NCBI RefSeq assembly: GCF_017377775.1
Contig: NZ_JAFVLN010000008.1
Location: forward strand, 372,001 to 436,000
DNA from: Streptomyces sp. VRA16 Mangrove soil
GTDB lineage: Bacteria > Actinomycetota > Actinomycetes > Streptomycetales > Streptomycetaceae
Reading direction: 5' to 3'
Length of the DNA: 64,000 bases
Positions 26,878 to 34,886 of this stretch are shown here, piece after piece. The position numbers and the translations under genes were made by a program. Every line of letters starts with the position of its first letter. Position 1 is the stretch's first letter. The notes beneath the pieces are model-generated. The model had not been told where the DNA came from. It did no database searches and was given only the letters and a program-made list of their open reading frames with translations.

Positions 26878-27819
26878 ATGTCGCAGACCGACGACGCACC
26901 ACGCACGGAGGCGATACCCGTCACCCGGCTGCGCTGGTGGACCGAGCTCCCGCTGATCCTCCTGGTGTACGGCGCGTACACGGCGGGCCGGCTGCTCGCC
27001 CGGGGTGACGTGCAGAGCGCCGTCGATCACGGAGTCTCCATACTCAGGGCCGAGAAAGCGGTCCGCCTCAACCTCGAACACCCGCTGAACCGACTGTTCA
27101 CCCGCGAGGCGTGGATCGGCGTCCCCGCCGACTTCTGGTACGCCTCACTGCACTACATCGTCACCCCCGTCGTCCTGGTCTGGCTCTTCCGCCGCCGCGC
27201 CCACCTCTACCGCGCGGCCCGCACCTGGCTGATGACCTCGACGATGATCGGCCTCATCGGCTTCACGCTCCTGCCGACCTGCCCGCCCCGGCTCCTGGCG
27301 TCGAGCTACGGCTTCGTGGACACCATGGCCCAGTACAGCTCCTACGGCTGGTGGGGCGGCGCGGCCAGCGCCCCCAAGGGCATGGGCGGCATGACGAACC
27401 AGTACGCGGCCATGCCCAGCCTGCACGTCGGCTGGGCGCTGTGGTGCGGGATCATGCTCTGGCGCCACGGCGGCAACCGCTGGACGAAGGCCCTCGGTGT
27501 CGCCTACCCCCTCATCACCACGATCGTCGTGATGGGCACCGCCAACCACTACTTCTTCGACGCGCTCGCGGGCGTCGCCGTGATGGGTGTCGGGCTGCTG
27601 CTCTCCAAGCCGGTGATGCGGGCTGCGGCCCTGGTCAGGGAGCGCGTGAGCGCTCTGTTCGCGGGGGCACGCGGCGGCGCGGAGGTGGCACCTTCCGCCA
27701 CACGGTCCTCGATTGTCAGTGGGGAGTGCCAGACTTCCCCGGGTGAGCGAATTCCCCGACAGCGCAAGGCCGCCACATCACGCGACACAGGCGACGGGAC
27801 TGCGGCACCGGCTCGCTGA
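26878..27819 (+). CDS. PAP2-family membrane phosphatase / inositol phosphoryltransferase-like
   Basis: A 313-residue polytopic membrane protein with about six hydrophobic segments. PAP2 signature parts are PTCPPRLL, PSLHVGWALW (catalytic His) and GTANHYFFDALAG (second His and Asp). The family includes phosphatidic acid phosphatases and actinobacterial phosphoinositol transferases. The catalytic site faces outward. ATG 26878 follows GAGGAAGAGGGGGAG. The C-terminal 60 residues are polar and overlap the next gene's start (27743) by 77 bases, so the last part may be poorly conserved. Confidence 0.88.
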   Translation: MSQTDDAPRTEAIPVTRLRWWTELPLILLVYGAYTAGRLLARGDVQSAVDHGVSILRAEKAVRLNLEHPLNRLFTREAWIGVPADFWYASLHYIVTPVVLVWLFRRRAHLYRAARTWLMTSTMIGLIGFTLLPTCPPRLLASSYGFVDTMAQYSSYGWWGGAASAPKGMGGMTNQYAAMPSLHVGWALWCGIMLWRHGGNRWTKALGVAYPLITTIVVMGTANHYFFDALAGVAVMGVGLLLSKPVMRAAALVRERVSALFAGARGGAEVAPSATRSSIVSGECQTSPGERIPRQRKAATSRDTGDGTAAPAR

Positions 27820-28894
27820 GCTGCGTGGCCCCGACACCCCGCCACGCCCGCTGGACGCCCGCGCCCTGGCCGCCCTCGCGGCGAACCCGGGGTGCAGTCG
27901 CCGGGCGCTGCTGGACGGCGCGGGCGTCGACAAGGGCCGGATCGCGGACGCGCTCGGGGCGCCCGCGGCCTTCGGCCAGTCCCAGTTCGCGCTGACCCGG
28001 GGGAACGCGTTCGAGGCGCGGGTGAAGGCCGACGGCGGCGCGGAGCTGCTGCGTCTCGTGCACGCGCGCGTGGATCCCGCCGCCGCGGAGCCCACCCCCG
28101 ATCTCGTCCGCACGCCCGACCTGTCGGCGATCGGTCCCGAGGGCCGCACCGCGCGCACGGCGCTCGCGCTGCGCGAGGCGGTCGGCTCGGCCGCCGAGTC
28201 CGGTACGTGGACGTTCCTCGACCACCCGATGGTCGCGCTCGACGTGGCGGGCAGCCCGGCGTTCCTGGAGCCGGACGCGGTGGTGGTGCACCCCGACGGC
28301 AGCTGGACGGTCGTCGAGATCAAGTCCTTCCCGATGATCGACGGCGCGGCGGACGCGGCGAAGGTCGGCGCCGCGGCCCGCCAGGCGGCGGTCTACGTGC
28401 TGGCGCTCGAAGAGGTCGCGGCGCGCCTGGACGGCGTCCGGGTGCGGGACCGGATCGTGCTCGTCTGCCCGAAGGACTTCACGAACCTGCCGGCCGCGTC
28501 CGCGGTCGACGTGCGCAAGCAGTTGTCGGTGACCCGTCGCCAGCTCACCCGCCTCACCCGTATCGAGGACATCGCGGCGGCCCTCCCGCCCGGCACGGTC
28601 TTCGACCCCGGGCTGCCCCCGGAGCGGCTCTCCCAGGCGGTCGAGTCGGTCCCGGCGTCGTACGCGCCGGAGTGCCTGGCCGCGTGCGAGCTGGGCTTCC
28701 ACTGCCGGGCCCGCTCGCGCGAGGCGGGCGCGGTGACGGCCCTGGGCCGCCCGCTCCGCGCCGAGCTGGGCGGTCTGACGACGGTGGACGCGGTGCTCGC
28801 CGCCGCCCGCGGCGAGAGCGGCGACCCGGACAACCCGACGGTTGCGGCGCTGCGCCGGGCCGCCGCGCTGCGGCAGGAGGCGCTGGCCCGATGA
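27743..28894 (+). CDS. Cas4/RecB-like PD-(D/E)XK nuclease with Fe-S cluster cysteines
   Basis: A 383-residue protein carrying the full RecB/Cas4 nuclease signature: Glu91 in GNAFEARV, Asp178 in EPDAVVV, Glu192-Ile-Lys194 in VVEIKSFP and the QxxxY motif at Gln214-Tyr218. Cys51 near the N-terminus and a C-terminal triplet Cys311, Cys315, Cys321 (PECLAACELGFHC) match the 4Fe-4S staple of Cas4, AddB and Dna2. Predicted to be a DNA exonuclease or flap nuclease. GTG 27743 overlaps the PAP2 gene; its stop overlaps the next start in ATGA. No CRISPR array or cas1/cas2 is near, so it is not part of a CRISPR adaptation set. Confidence 0.85.
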   Translation: MSEFPDSARPPHHATQATGLRHRLAELRGPDTPPRPLDARALAALAANPGCSRRALLDGAGVDKGRIADALGAPAAFGQSQFALTRGNAFEARVKADGGAELLRLVHARVDPAAAEPTPDLVRTPDLSAIGPEGRTARTALALREAVGSAAESGTWTFLDHPMVALDVAGSPAFLEPDAVVVHPDGSWTVVEIKSFPMIDGAADAAKVGAAARQAAVYVLALEEVAARLDGVRVRDRIVLVCPKDFTNLPAASAVDVRKQLSVTRRQLTRLTRIEDIAAALPPGTVFDPGLPPERLSQAVESVPASYAPECLAACELGFHCRARSREAGAVTALGRPLRAELGGLTTVDAVLAAARGESGDPDNPTVAALRRAAALRQEALAR

Positions 28895-30471
28895 GCCTGA
28901 TCAACCACCTGGCCCGCCTCGAAGCCACCAGCTCGGGCCGCGCCCAGCCGACCGCCACGGTCCGCCACCGGCACCTCTCCCAGCGCCCCCTGGTCCTGGT
29001 CCCGCTGACCACCGCGGGCGAGACCGGCGCCCCGCTCGGCGCGCTGGTCGGCACGGAGCGCACCTCGCCGCGCCTCCTTGTCGTACCGCAGCCGCGCGAC
29101 CGTGATCTGCGCTTCGCCTTCCTGACGCAGCTCGCCGAGACGGTGCTGCCGTACATCGACGCGTACGCGGCCGAAGTCGAGCCCGCCGAGCGCAGCGAGA
29201 CCGACCCGGAGACCGGCAAGAAGGTCAAGGTCGAGGTCGAACTGTGCGCGGACGCACCGCAGTTGATCGTGCCGAGCCGCGCGGGCATCGAGTTCGTCCG
29301 GCTCCTCGGCCGCTCGATGCGCTTTCGCCGCACGGCCGAGCAGGACCCGGAGACGCCCTACCCCGCTCCCCCGCACGTGCCGCTGCTCGGCCGCTGGCTG
29401 ACGCACTACGGCGAGCGCGCGCGGGTCCCCGGCTCGTCCCTCCTGCTGTCCATGACGGACCTGCTCTCCCGGCACTGGGCGACCGGCCAGTCGAGCCTGG
29501 AGGACCAGCACCTGGGCGCGCTGCTCGCCTGGGTCGAGGCCCCGGAGGGCACGTCGGGCGCCGAGGCGGCCCGGCACGCCGAGCTCGCCAGGGACGCGCA
29601 GGGCCAGCTCCTGTGCCCGCCCGCGGGCCCCGCCACCGACCCGGCCTTCGACAACAAGCTCCTCGCACCGGCGATCGAGCGTTACGACAAGGCCCGTACG
29701 CGCCTCGCGGCCACGCAGGACGCGGTCGAGGCCGACGGCCGGCTGGCCGAACTCACCGCCGCCGAGCGGGAGATCCACACCCTGATCGCGTCCCGCACCC
29801 GCCCTACCTGGGACGCGGTGTGGCGCGGCCTGGACGCGCTGTGCACGCTGCCCGAGGGGCCGCGCGCGGCCGAGCGCTGGACGCGCGACCGCTGGTCGTT
29901 CACCGGCCACCGCGACCGTGTCGCGGCGGGCGAGCCCCCGCAGCCGCGCCGCGACGACGCGGTGACGGCGGCGAACAAGCTGGCCACGCGCGAGCGCGAA
30001 CAGGCCCGTCTGGACGCCCAGGAGGCGCTCGACGACCCGCTGGTCATGGCCGGCCGGCGGCTGGCCGGGGAGGCGTTCGCCGGCGAGGTGACGGAGGTGG
30101 CCTTGGCGTACAACGAGAAGAAGCGCCCGCGCCCGCTGGTCACCGTACGCACGGACGACCGGCCGCATCTCGGCGAGCGCGTGAAGGTGTACCGGTCGCT
30201 CGAAGGCAAGCCGCAGACCGCCGAGTTCGTGGCGTACGAGGCCGCGGACACGGTGGTGCTGCGGCTGCTGGACAAGATGGGGCGCGGCAAGGAGCCGGAC
30301 GCCGGCGCGGTGCCGGAGAAGGGCGACCGGGTGTGCTGGACGCTGTTCGAGCACGAGCAGCGGGGCGGCCCGAAGCTGCCCGATCCGGAGGAGACGCCGT
30401 GGACCCACGGCGGCCCGCCGGGCGCCGGGCCCGAGGCGCCGGACACGGTGACGAAGGAGGACATCCTGTGA
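28891..30471 (+). CDS. Unknown 526-residue protein between nuclease and helicase genes
   Basis: No catalytic motif is recognised. Residues about 1-330 are alpha/beta with LRFAFLTQLAETVLPYIDAY, LIVPSRAGIEFVRLLGRSMRFR and helical PAIERYDKARTRL. Residues about 395-500 look like a beta barrel: FAGEVTEVALAYNEKKRPRP, RPHLGERVKVYRSL, VVLRLLDKMGRG, PEKGDRVCWTLFE. That resembles the 1B/OB-type barrel preceding the motor core of UPF1/Dna2 helicases and is absent from the compact helicase downstream. ATGA and GTGA overlaps bind it translationally to both neighbours. I infer a scaffold or DNA-binding subunit of one complex. Confidence 0.75.
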   Translation: MSLINHLARLEATSSGRAQPTATVRHRHLSQRPLVLVPLTTAGETGAPLGALVGTERTSPRLLVVPQPRDRDLRFAFLTQLAETVLPYIDAYAAEVEPAERSETDPETGKKVKVEVELCADAPQLIVPSRAGIEFVRLLGRSMRFRRTAEQDPETPYPAPPHVPLLGRWLTHYGERARVPGSSLLLSMTDLLSRHWATGQSSLEDQHLGALLAWVEAPEGTSGAEAARHAELARDAQGQLLCPPAGPATDPAFDNKLLAPAIERYDKARTRLAATQDAVEADGRLAELTAAEREIHTLIASRTRPTWDAVWRGLDALCTLPEGPRAAERWTRDRWSFTGHRDRVAAGEPPQPRRDDAVTAANKLATREREQARLDAQEALDDPLVMAGRRLAGEAFAGEVTEVALAYNEKKRPRPLVTVRTDDRPHLGERVKVYRSLEGKPQTAEFVAYEAADTVVLRLLDKMGRGKEPDAGAVPEKGDRVCWTLFEHEQRGGPKLPDPEETPWTHGGPPGAGPEAPDTVTKEDIL

Positions 30472-31820
30472 CGGTGACGACCCCGGCGGGCCCGGCCTTC
30501 GACCCGGGCGCGGAGGCGGCTCGCGCCACCGCCGAGATCCTGCACGACACGCTGCACCACGAGGCCCGCGGCGTCGTCGTGGACTCCCCGCCGGGCGCGG
30601 GCAAGTCGACGCTCGTCGTGCGCACGGCGCTCGAACTGGCCGACGCGGGACGCCCGTTGATGATCGTCGCGCAGACGAACGCGCAGGTGGACGACCTCGT
30701 CCTGCGCCTCCAGGAGAAGAACGCCGAGCTGCCCGTGGGCCGCCTGCACAGCAGCGACCCGGACGCGTACGACAAGACGCTCGACGACCTGCCGAACGTC
30801 CGCCTGTCGACCAAGGCCGCCGACCTCGCCCCGCTCCCGGTCGTCATCTCGACGGCGGCGAAGTGGGCGCACGTGCAGGGGGTCGAGCCGTGGCGGCACG
30901 CGATCGTCGACGAGGCGTACCAGATGCGCAGTGACGCGCTGCTCGCCGTGGCCGGACTCTTCGAGCGGGCGCTCTTCGTGGGCGACCCGGGGCAGTTGGA
31001 CCCGTTCTCGACGGTCGGTTCGGAGCAGTGGGCGGGCCTGTCCTACGACCCGTCGGCGTCGGCGGTGTCGACGCTGCTGGCCCACAATCCCGATCTGCCG
31101 CAGCACGAACTCCCGGTCTCCTGGCGGCTCCCGGCATCGGCGGCGCCGCTGGTCTCGGATGCGTTCTACCCGTACACACCGTTCCGCAGCGGCACGCGCG
31201 AGGGCGACCGCACGCTCGACTTCCGTGCGGCGTCGGACGGTTCGGGCCCCGACCGGGTCATCGACGAGGCGGCGCGCTCGGGCTGGGGCCTGCTGGAGCT
31301 GCCCGCCGCGCACACGCCACGCACGGACCCCGAGGCGGTGCGGGCGGTCGCGCTGGTGGTGCGCCGGCTCCTCGACCGGGAGGGCGTCACGACGTCCGAG
31401 CGCGGCCCGGAGGAGTCGCCGCTGACCGCGGACCGGATCTGCGTCGGCACGGCCCACCGCGACCAGGCGGCGGCGGTGCGCTCCGCGCTGGCCGGGCTCG
31501 GGGTACAGGGCGTCACCGTCGACACGGCGAACCGGCTGCAGGGCCGGGAGTACGACGTCACCGTCGTCCTGCATCCGCTGTCGGGGCGCCCCGACGCGAC
31601 GGCGTTCCACCTGGAGACGGGCCGACTGTGCGTGCTGGCGTCCCGGCACCGGCACGCGTGCATCGTGGTGTGCCGGGCGGGCGTCGCGGACCTCCTCGAC
31701 GAGCACCCGTCGGCGGAGCCGGTGCAGTTGGGGGTGACGGTGAAGTTCCCGGACGGCTGGGAGGCGAATCACTCGGTCCTGAGCCGGCTGGCGGAACACC
31801 GGGTGACCTGGCGCCCCTGA
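30468..31820 (+). CDS. Compact SF1 (UPF1/Dna2-like) helicase
   Basis: A 450-residue protein with a complete set of superfamily 1 helicase motifs: motif I SPPGAGKST (Lys46), motif Ia IVAQTNAQVD, motif II VDEAYQM (about 146-152), motif III GDPGQLDP, motif IV VSWRLP, motif V VDTANRLQGREYD and motif VI LASRHRHACIV. The glutamate after the Walker B Asp supports real ATPase activity. It is shorter than typical UPF1-type enzymes, lacking an evident accessory barrel. GTG 30468 overlaps the previous stop and follows GAAGGAGG. It probably translocates on single-stranded DNA as motor for the upstream nuclease. Confidence 0.88.
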   Translation: MTVTTPAGPAFDPGAEAARATAEILHDTLHHEARGVVVDSPPGAGKSTLVVRTALELADAGRPLMIVAQTNAQVDDLVLRLQEKNAELPVGRLHSSDPDAYDKTLDDLPNVRLSTKAADLAPLPVVISTAAKWAHVQGVEPWRHAIVDEAYQMRSDALLAVAGLFERALFVGDPGQLDPFSTVGSEQWAGLSYDPSASAVSTLLAHNPDLPQHELPVSWRLPASAAPLVSDAFYPYTPFRSGTREGDRTLDFRAASDGSGPDRVIDEAARSGWGLLELPAAHTPRTDPEAVRAVALVVRRLLDREGVTTSERGPEESPLTADRICVGTAHRDQAAAVRSALAGLGVQGVTVDTANRLQGREYDVTVVLHPLSGRPDATAFHLETGRLCVLASRHRHACIVVCRAGVADLLDEHPSAEPVQLGVTVKFPDGWEANHSVLSRLAEHRVTWRP

Positions 31821-31833
31821 CCGCCGACCGACC
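31781..31833 (+). repeat. Imperfect direct repeat, copy 1 (3' end of the helicase gene)
   Basis: This segment contains the last codons and stop of the helicase gene. It recurs at 31926-31980 with two inserted bases and a few substitutions. Confidence 0.8.
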
Positions 31834-31925
31834 AGCAGCCCCATCCGCCGGACCGAGTCCGGCACGCCGCCACAGGCGGCCGAGGAACACAGCCCGGACG
31901 ACCGGGAGGCGCGTCACCCGGCCCC

Positions 31926-31980
31926 GAGCCGGCCGGCGGAAACACCGGGTGACCTGGCGCCCGCTGACCGCCGGCCCACC
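31926..31980 (+). repeat. Imperfect direct repeat, copy 2 (duplicated helicase tail)
   Basis: Matches 31781-31833. The core AACACCGGGTGACCTGGCGC (31941-31960) is nearly identical to copy 1. It is non-coding here, in the 247-base gap before the next gene, and is probably a relic of a local duplication. Confidence 0.8.
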
Positions 31981-32067
31981 GGTCGAAGGCCCACTTGCGG
32001 GCCCGCGGACAATGGAAGGTGGCCCGGGTGAGACCACGGGCCGCATTCGGCACACAGGAGGAACCTC

Positions 32068-32424
32068 ATGGCGGAGCCCGACCGGCCCCGTACCCCGCAA
32101 CCGCGTCTGCGGCCCGTGCCGCTGATCTTCGAGCCCGCGGAGGCCGCCGCCGACCCGGAGCACTTCTTCGACCTGGAGCGCATCGAGGACCCGCGCGAGC
32201 TGCTGACCCGCGCCACGGAGCTGACGCACGCGTTCCGCGCGGCGGCCGACCGTTCCGTCGAGTTCCAGGCCGTCGCGGCGGCCCAGCTCGCCGATCCGCG
32301 CCGCTTCGACCGGCTCACGACGGCGGACATCGCGGAGCGCGCCGACTGGACCGAGGACTACGCCAAGAAGATGGTCGAGTTCGGCCGTGACCTGCTGCGC
32401 GGCGCCGTCGAACCGACCGACTGA
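32068..32424 (+). CDS. Small conserved acidic/helical protein, unknown function
   Basis: A 118-residue soluble protein, predicted mostly helical: DLERIEDPRELLTRATELTHAFRAAADRSVEFQAVAAAQL, then LTTADIAERADWTEDYAKKMVEFGRDLL. The latter resembles a helix-turn-helix (helix, turn at RADWT, helix), so a small DNA-binding role is possible but unproven. A perfect AGGAGG lies seven bases before ATG 32068, indicating strong translation. I recognise it as conserved in Streptomyces but know no function. Confidence 0.75.
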   Translation: MAEPDRPRTPQPRLRPVPLIFEPAEAAADPEHFFDLERIEDPRELLTRATELTHAFRAAADRSVEFQAVAAAQLADPRRFDRLTTADIAERADWTEDYAKKMVEFGRDLLRGAVEPTD

Positions 32425-32451
32425 GGCTCCCTCCCACCCCGGTCAAGATCG

Positions 32452-32466
32452 TTTGGCATATGCCAG
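32452..32466. promoter_or_regulatory. Palindromic element, copy 1
   Basis: TTTGGCATATGCCAG, with a perfect 12-bp palindrome TGGCATATGCCA at its core, lies 91 bases upstream of the TTA-containing gene. The identical 15 bases recur at 46753-46767. It is unusually AT-rich for this genome, which suggests an operator. Confidence 0.5.
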
Positions 32467-32556
32467 AGGGGCAAGATACTCCACCCCGCACCCTCCTGTC
32501 CCGATTTCCGGCAACCCTTTGGAGCTGCACCCTCACGCCCTGTAGATGTAGGGATC

Positions 32557-33228
32557 ATGAGCACCACGCACCCTCACATCGCAGCCTTTCCCGCCTCCCC
32601 CACCTCCCCCGCCTCAGCCGCCGCAGCCGCCGCAGCCGCCGGCACCCAGGCCGCACCCCACGACCGGTTCGACGTCGCGGGCGTCACCCCCGAGGGCGCC
32701 TCCTGGCTCGCCTCCGCAGGAACGTATCCGCGCTCCACGCTCGCCCACTGGGAGTCCCGGCCGACCGCGCCCGTGGTACTGCCGTGCGGTTCCGTCTTCG
32801 ACGTGGTCAATGTGCCCGCGATCTTCGGGCGGCGGATGTTAGACCGGCTCTGGGACGAGGGGCCCGGATCGGGTCCTGTCGCCGCGCACCGTGGCCGGAT
32901 GCTGCTGTTCACGGCGCCGGGTACGGCCCAGCGGCTGCCGTCGCTGCTGCGCTGGGAGGAGTGGGGGCCCGCGGTGCCGCCGCTGCTGTGTCACGGCAGC
33001 GGTGACGCCGTCACCGTCCCGGCGCCGACCACTCCTGCCGGGCCGCACCATCCGTCGCGCTGGGTGGTGGCTCCGGACACGCGCCACCCCTGGCTGCCGG
33101 GGGCCGAAGTGGTTCTGTGGGCCTGCGTGAGGGCGGTGCGGGCCGCGGCGCGCTCGAACCTGCAGGTATCGATTTTTCCTGCCACCGATCAGGGTGCTAA
33201 TGTCTACGACGTCAGCCGGCGCCATTAG
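32557..33228 (+). CDS. DNA primase/polymerase-like conserved Streptomyces protein with a TTA codon
   Basis: A 223-residue protein. The N-terminal 35 residues are Ala/Ser/Pro low complexity. The rest (VTPEGASWLASAGTYPRST, PVVLPCGSVFDVVNVPAIFGRRMLDRLW, RGRMLLFTAPGTAQRLPSLLRWEEWG, RWVVAPDTRHPWLPGAEVVLWACVRA) belongs to the Streptomyces family annotated as bifunctional primase/polymerase N-terminal-like; catalytic acidic residues of true Prim-Pol are not obvious. Codon 95 (32839-32841) is TTA, making it bldA-dependent. ATG 32557 follows TAGGGATC. The stop TAG at 33226-33228 lies inside tRNA-Lys. Confidence 0.75.
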   Translation: MSTTHPHIAAFPASPTSPASAAAAAAAAGTQAAPHDRFDVAGVTPEGASWLASAGTYPRSTLAHWESRPTAPVVLPCGSVFDVVNVPAIFGRRMLDRLWDEGPGSGPVAAHRGRMLLFTAPGTAQRLPSLLRWEEWGPAVPPLLCHGSGDAVTVPAPTTPAGPHHPSRWVVAPDTRHPWLPGAEVVLWACVRAVRAAARSNLQVSIFPATDQGANVYDVSRRH

Positions 33229-33292
33229 CTCAGTTGGTTAGAGCAGCGGACTCTTAATCCGCGTGTCCGGGGTTCGAGTCCCTGATGGCGCA
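33219..33292 (+). tRNA. tRNA-Lys (CTT anticodon), copy 1
   Basis: Acceptor stem GCGCCAT (33219-33225) pairs ATGGCGC (33285-33291) with discriminator A33292. Anticodon loop CTCTTAA gives anticodon CTT; T arm GGGGTTCGAGTCCC. It is identical over 74 bases to the minus-strand tRNA at 61940-62013. The upstream CDS runs ten bases into it. Confidence 0.97.
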
Positions 33293-33300
33293 CCTGAAAC

Positions 33301-33331
33301 GAAGGCCTCCCGTTCATAGCGGGGGGCCTTC
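33301..33331 (+). terminator. Terminator after tRNA-Lys copy 1
   Basis: GAAGGCCTCCCG (33301-33312) pairs with CGGGGGGCCTTC (33320-33331) with one G-T pair; loop of seven bases. Confidence 0.8.
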
Positions 33332-33368
33332 GTCGTTGGGGACTGGAGCCCCGTAAGGGGCGCGGACT

Positions 33369-33390
33369 GTGTCGATGTGCGGCTCCGCCG
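33369..33390 (+). repeat. Dispersed repeat copy B
   Basis: GTGTCGATGTGCGGCTCCGC continuing to 33390 matches the inverted copy at 25968-25989. Both lie in intergenic sequence beside convergent gene ends, as Streptomyces dispersed intergenic repeats do. The flanking GCGCGACCAGCCCCACCGG is also of that type. Confidence 0.7.
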
Positions 33391-33503
33391 CGCGAGCGCG
33401 ACCAGCCCCACCGGAGCCGCACGCGGCGATGGCGGGTCCGCGCCGAGCCGGACGCCGGACGGGAGCGCTCACCCCGCGCCGGGGCACCGGGGGACCGGGG
33501 CGT

Positions 33504-34817
33504 TCAGCTCGTCGTCACCTTGACTGTCCACGCTCCGGAAGCCGTGCGGTCCTCCACCTCCACTCGGAGCTTTTCGCCGGGGACCGTGAAGGATTCGCCG
33601 ACCTGGACCGGGGCGTCCGCGAGCGCGGGGTAGACCGATTCGCCGTAGCAGGACTCCGTGAAGGGGTGGGAGTCGAGGACCTGGATCGGGCCGGCGCCGG
33701 ACGAGGAGTCGCTGCGGATCCGGTAGACGAGGACGCCCTGCGTGCAGGTCGCCCCGTCGTTGCCGCCACCACCGCGGGCCTCCAGGGCGATGGCGCTGGA
33801 CGGCCCGGTGCGCACCACGGCGAGCTTGGTGCCGTCACCGGCGCCGAACGGGGCGCCCGGCACCCGCGGCGCCGTACTGAGCGGCTCCAGGGTCAGCCGG
33901 GTGTCCCCGGTGCGGGTCACACACGTCACCTGGTGCGACTGGAGCCAGCCCAGCTTCCACTTGTGCCAGCCGAAGAAGTCGGGGGCGAGCCCGAACTGGC
34001 TGCCCATGACGTCCCAGTCGCCCACGTACGTGTCCCAGTCGCCCTCCCCGTCGGTGGGCCGGTGGTAGAGGTCGGGCAGGTCGAAGACATGGCCCGTCTC
34101 GTGGGCGAGCACGTTCCGGTCCGGCGGATGCTGCTCGAAGACCGTGACGATGCGGCGGATGTCCGTACCGTCCGCCCGCATGGGCCGGTCGAAGTTCACC
34201 ACCTTCGTCGCGTCCGAGTCGACACCCGGCGCGTCCGGGTCCGCGACGAAGTAGACGATGTCGTACTTGCTGAAGTCCGTGTGCGGGTCCGCCACCTTCA
34301 GGGCGTCGCGCAGATACGCGCTGCGGTGCTCCGCGTTCCAGTCACGCTTTATGGCGTACGAGGTCGAGGCGTGCGGCATCTCGATCCACCGCCGCTGCGG
34401 GTGCGGCACGAGCCGGAACCGGCCGTACGAGGCGCGCGCGAAGAAGTCGCTGGTGGCCGGGAAGTAGTCGCGGACCAGTTCCGCGGGGCTGTTCACCGGG
34501 TCCCAGTCGGGAAAGGAGAGGAAGACCATCACCGCGTTGAGGGGCTTGGTGGGGCGCGGGTAGGCCGAGTGCCAGGAGTCCAGGCCCTCCGAGTGGTGGG
34601 CGGCGGTGCGCTCCAGGGCGCACGGGCCCGCGTACGGGGCGGACGCCGCGGCGGGCCCCGCCACCAGACCTGTGGCGGCCAGGGCGGTGAGAGCGGTCAG
34701 CGCGGCGGCGGTGGCGCGAAGGCGGCGCTTGTCCACTCCCCCGGGTGGCTGCGGACGCGGCAAGTCGACCTCCGAACGGGGAATGCGGGACACCCCACCC
34801 AGAGTGTGGGCGTTCAT
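33504..34817 (-). CDS. Secreted M6-type zinc metalloprotease
   Basis: A 437-residue exported protease. The signal peptide follows a 28-residue polar N-extension: basic DKRRLR, then hydrophobic ALTALTALAATGLVAG and AAA-SAP cleavage. The catalytic zinc motif HETGHVFDLPDLYH (HExxH plus downstream zinc ligand region) sits near residue 230, followed by YVGDWDVMGSQFG with the Met-turn typical of M6 immune-inhibitor-A-like enzymes. The C-terminal 150 residues are a beta-rich domain. ATG 34817 was preferred for an AGGG upstream; GTG 34736, just before the signal peptide, is an alternative. It is divergent from the c-di-GMP gene. Confidence 0.87.
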   Translation of the reverse strand: MNAHTLGGVSRIPRSEVDLPRPQPPGGVDKRRLRATAAALTALTALAATGLVAGPAAASAPYAGPCALERTAAHHSEGLDSWHSAYPRPTKPLNAVMVFLSFPDWDPVNSPAELVRDYFPATSDFFARASYGRFRLVPHPQRRWIEMPHASTSYAIKRDWNAEHRSAYLRDALKVADPHTDFSKYDIVYFVADPDAPGVDSDATKVVNFDRPMRADGTDIRRIVTVFEQHPPDRNVLAHETGHVFDLPDLYHRPTDGEGDWDTYVGDWDVMGSQFGLAPDFFGWHKWKLGWLQSHQVTCVTRTGDTRLTLEPLSTAPRVPGAPFGAGDGTKLAVVRTGPSSAIALEARGGGGNDGATCTQGVLVYRIRSDSSSGAGPIQVLDSHPFTESCYGESVYPALADAPVQVGESFTVPGEKLRVEVEDRTASGAWTVKVTTS

Positions 34818-34871
34818 CACACTTCGCCCTGTTTATCTGGCCCGGATGAGTGAGGCCCGGCCTCCCGGCCG

Positions 34872-34886
34872 GTCACAGAACGTCAC
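34872..34886. promoter_or_regulatory. Candidate BldD box upstream of the GGDEF-EAL gene
   Basis: GTCACAGAACGTCAC has two GTnAC half-sites with the five-base spacing of the BldD consensus (TNACNCWGNGTNA), mismatching only in the centre. It lies in the divergent region, 223 bases before the GTG at 35110. cdgA is a known BldD target in S. coelicolor. Confidence 0.5.

Noticed and set aside
27743..28894. CRISPR-associated Cas4 assignment
   Set aside because: The nuclease has Cas4-like motifs but sits with a helicase and an unknown protein. No other cas gene or array is present in the window.
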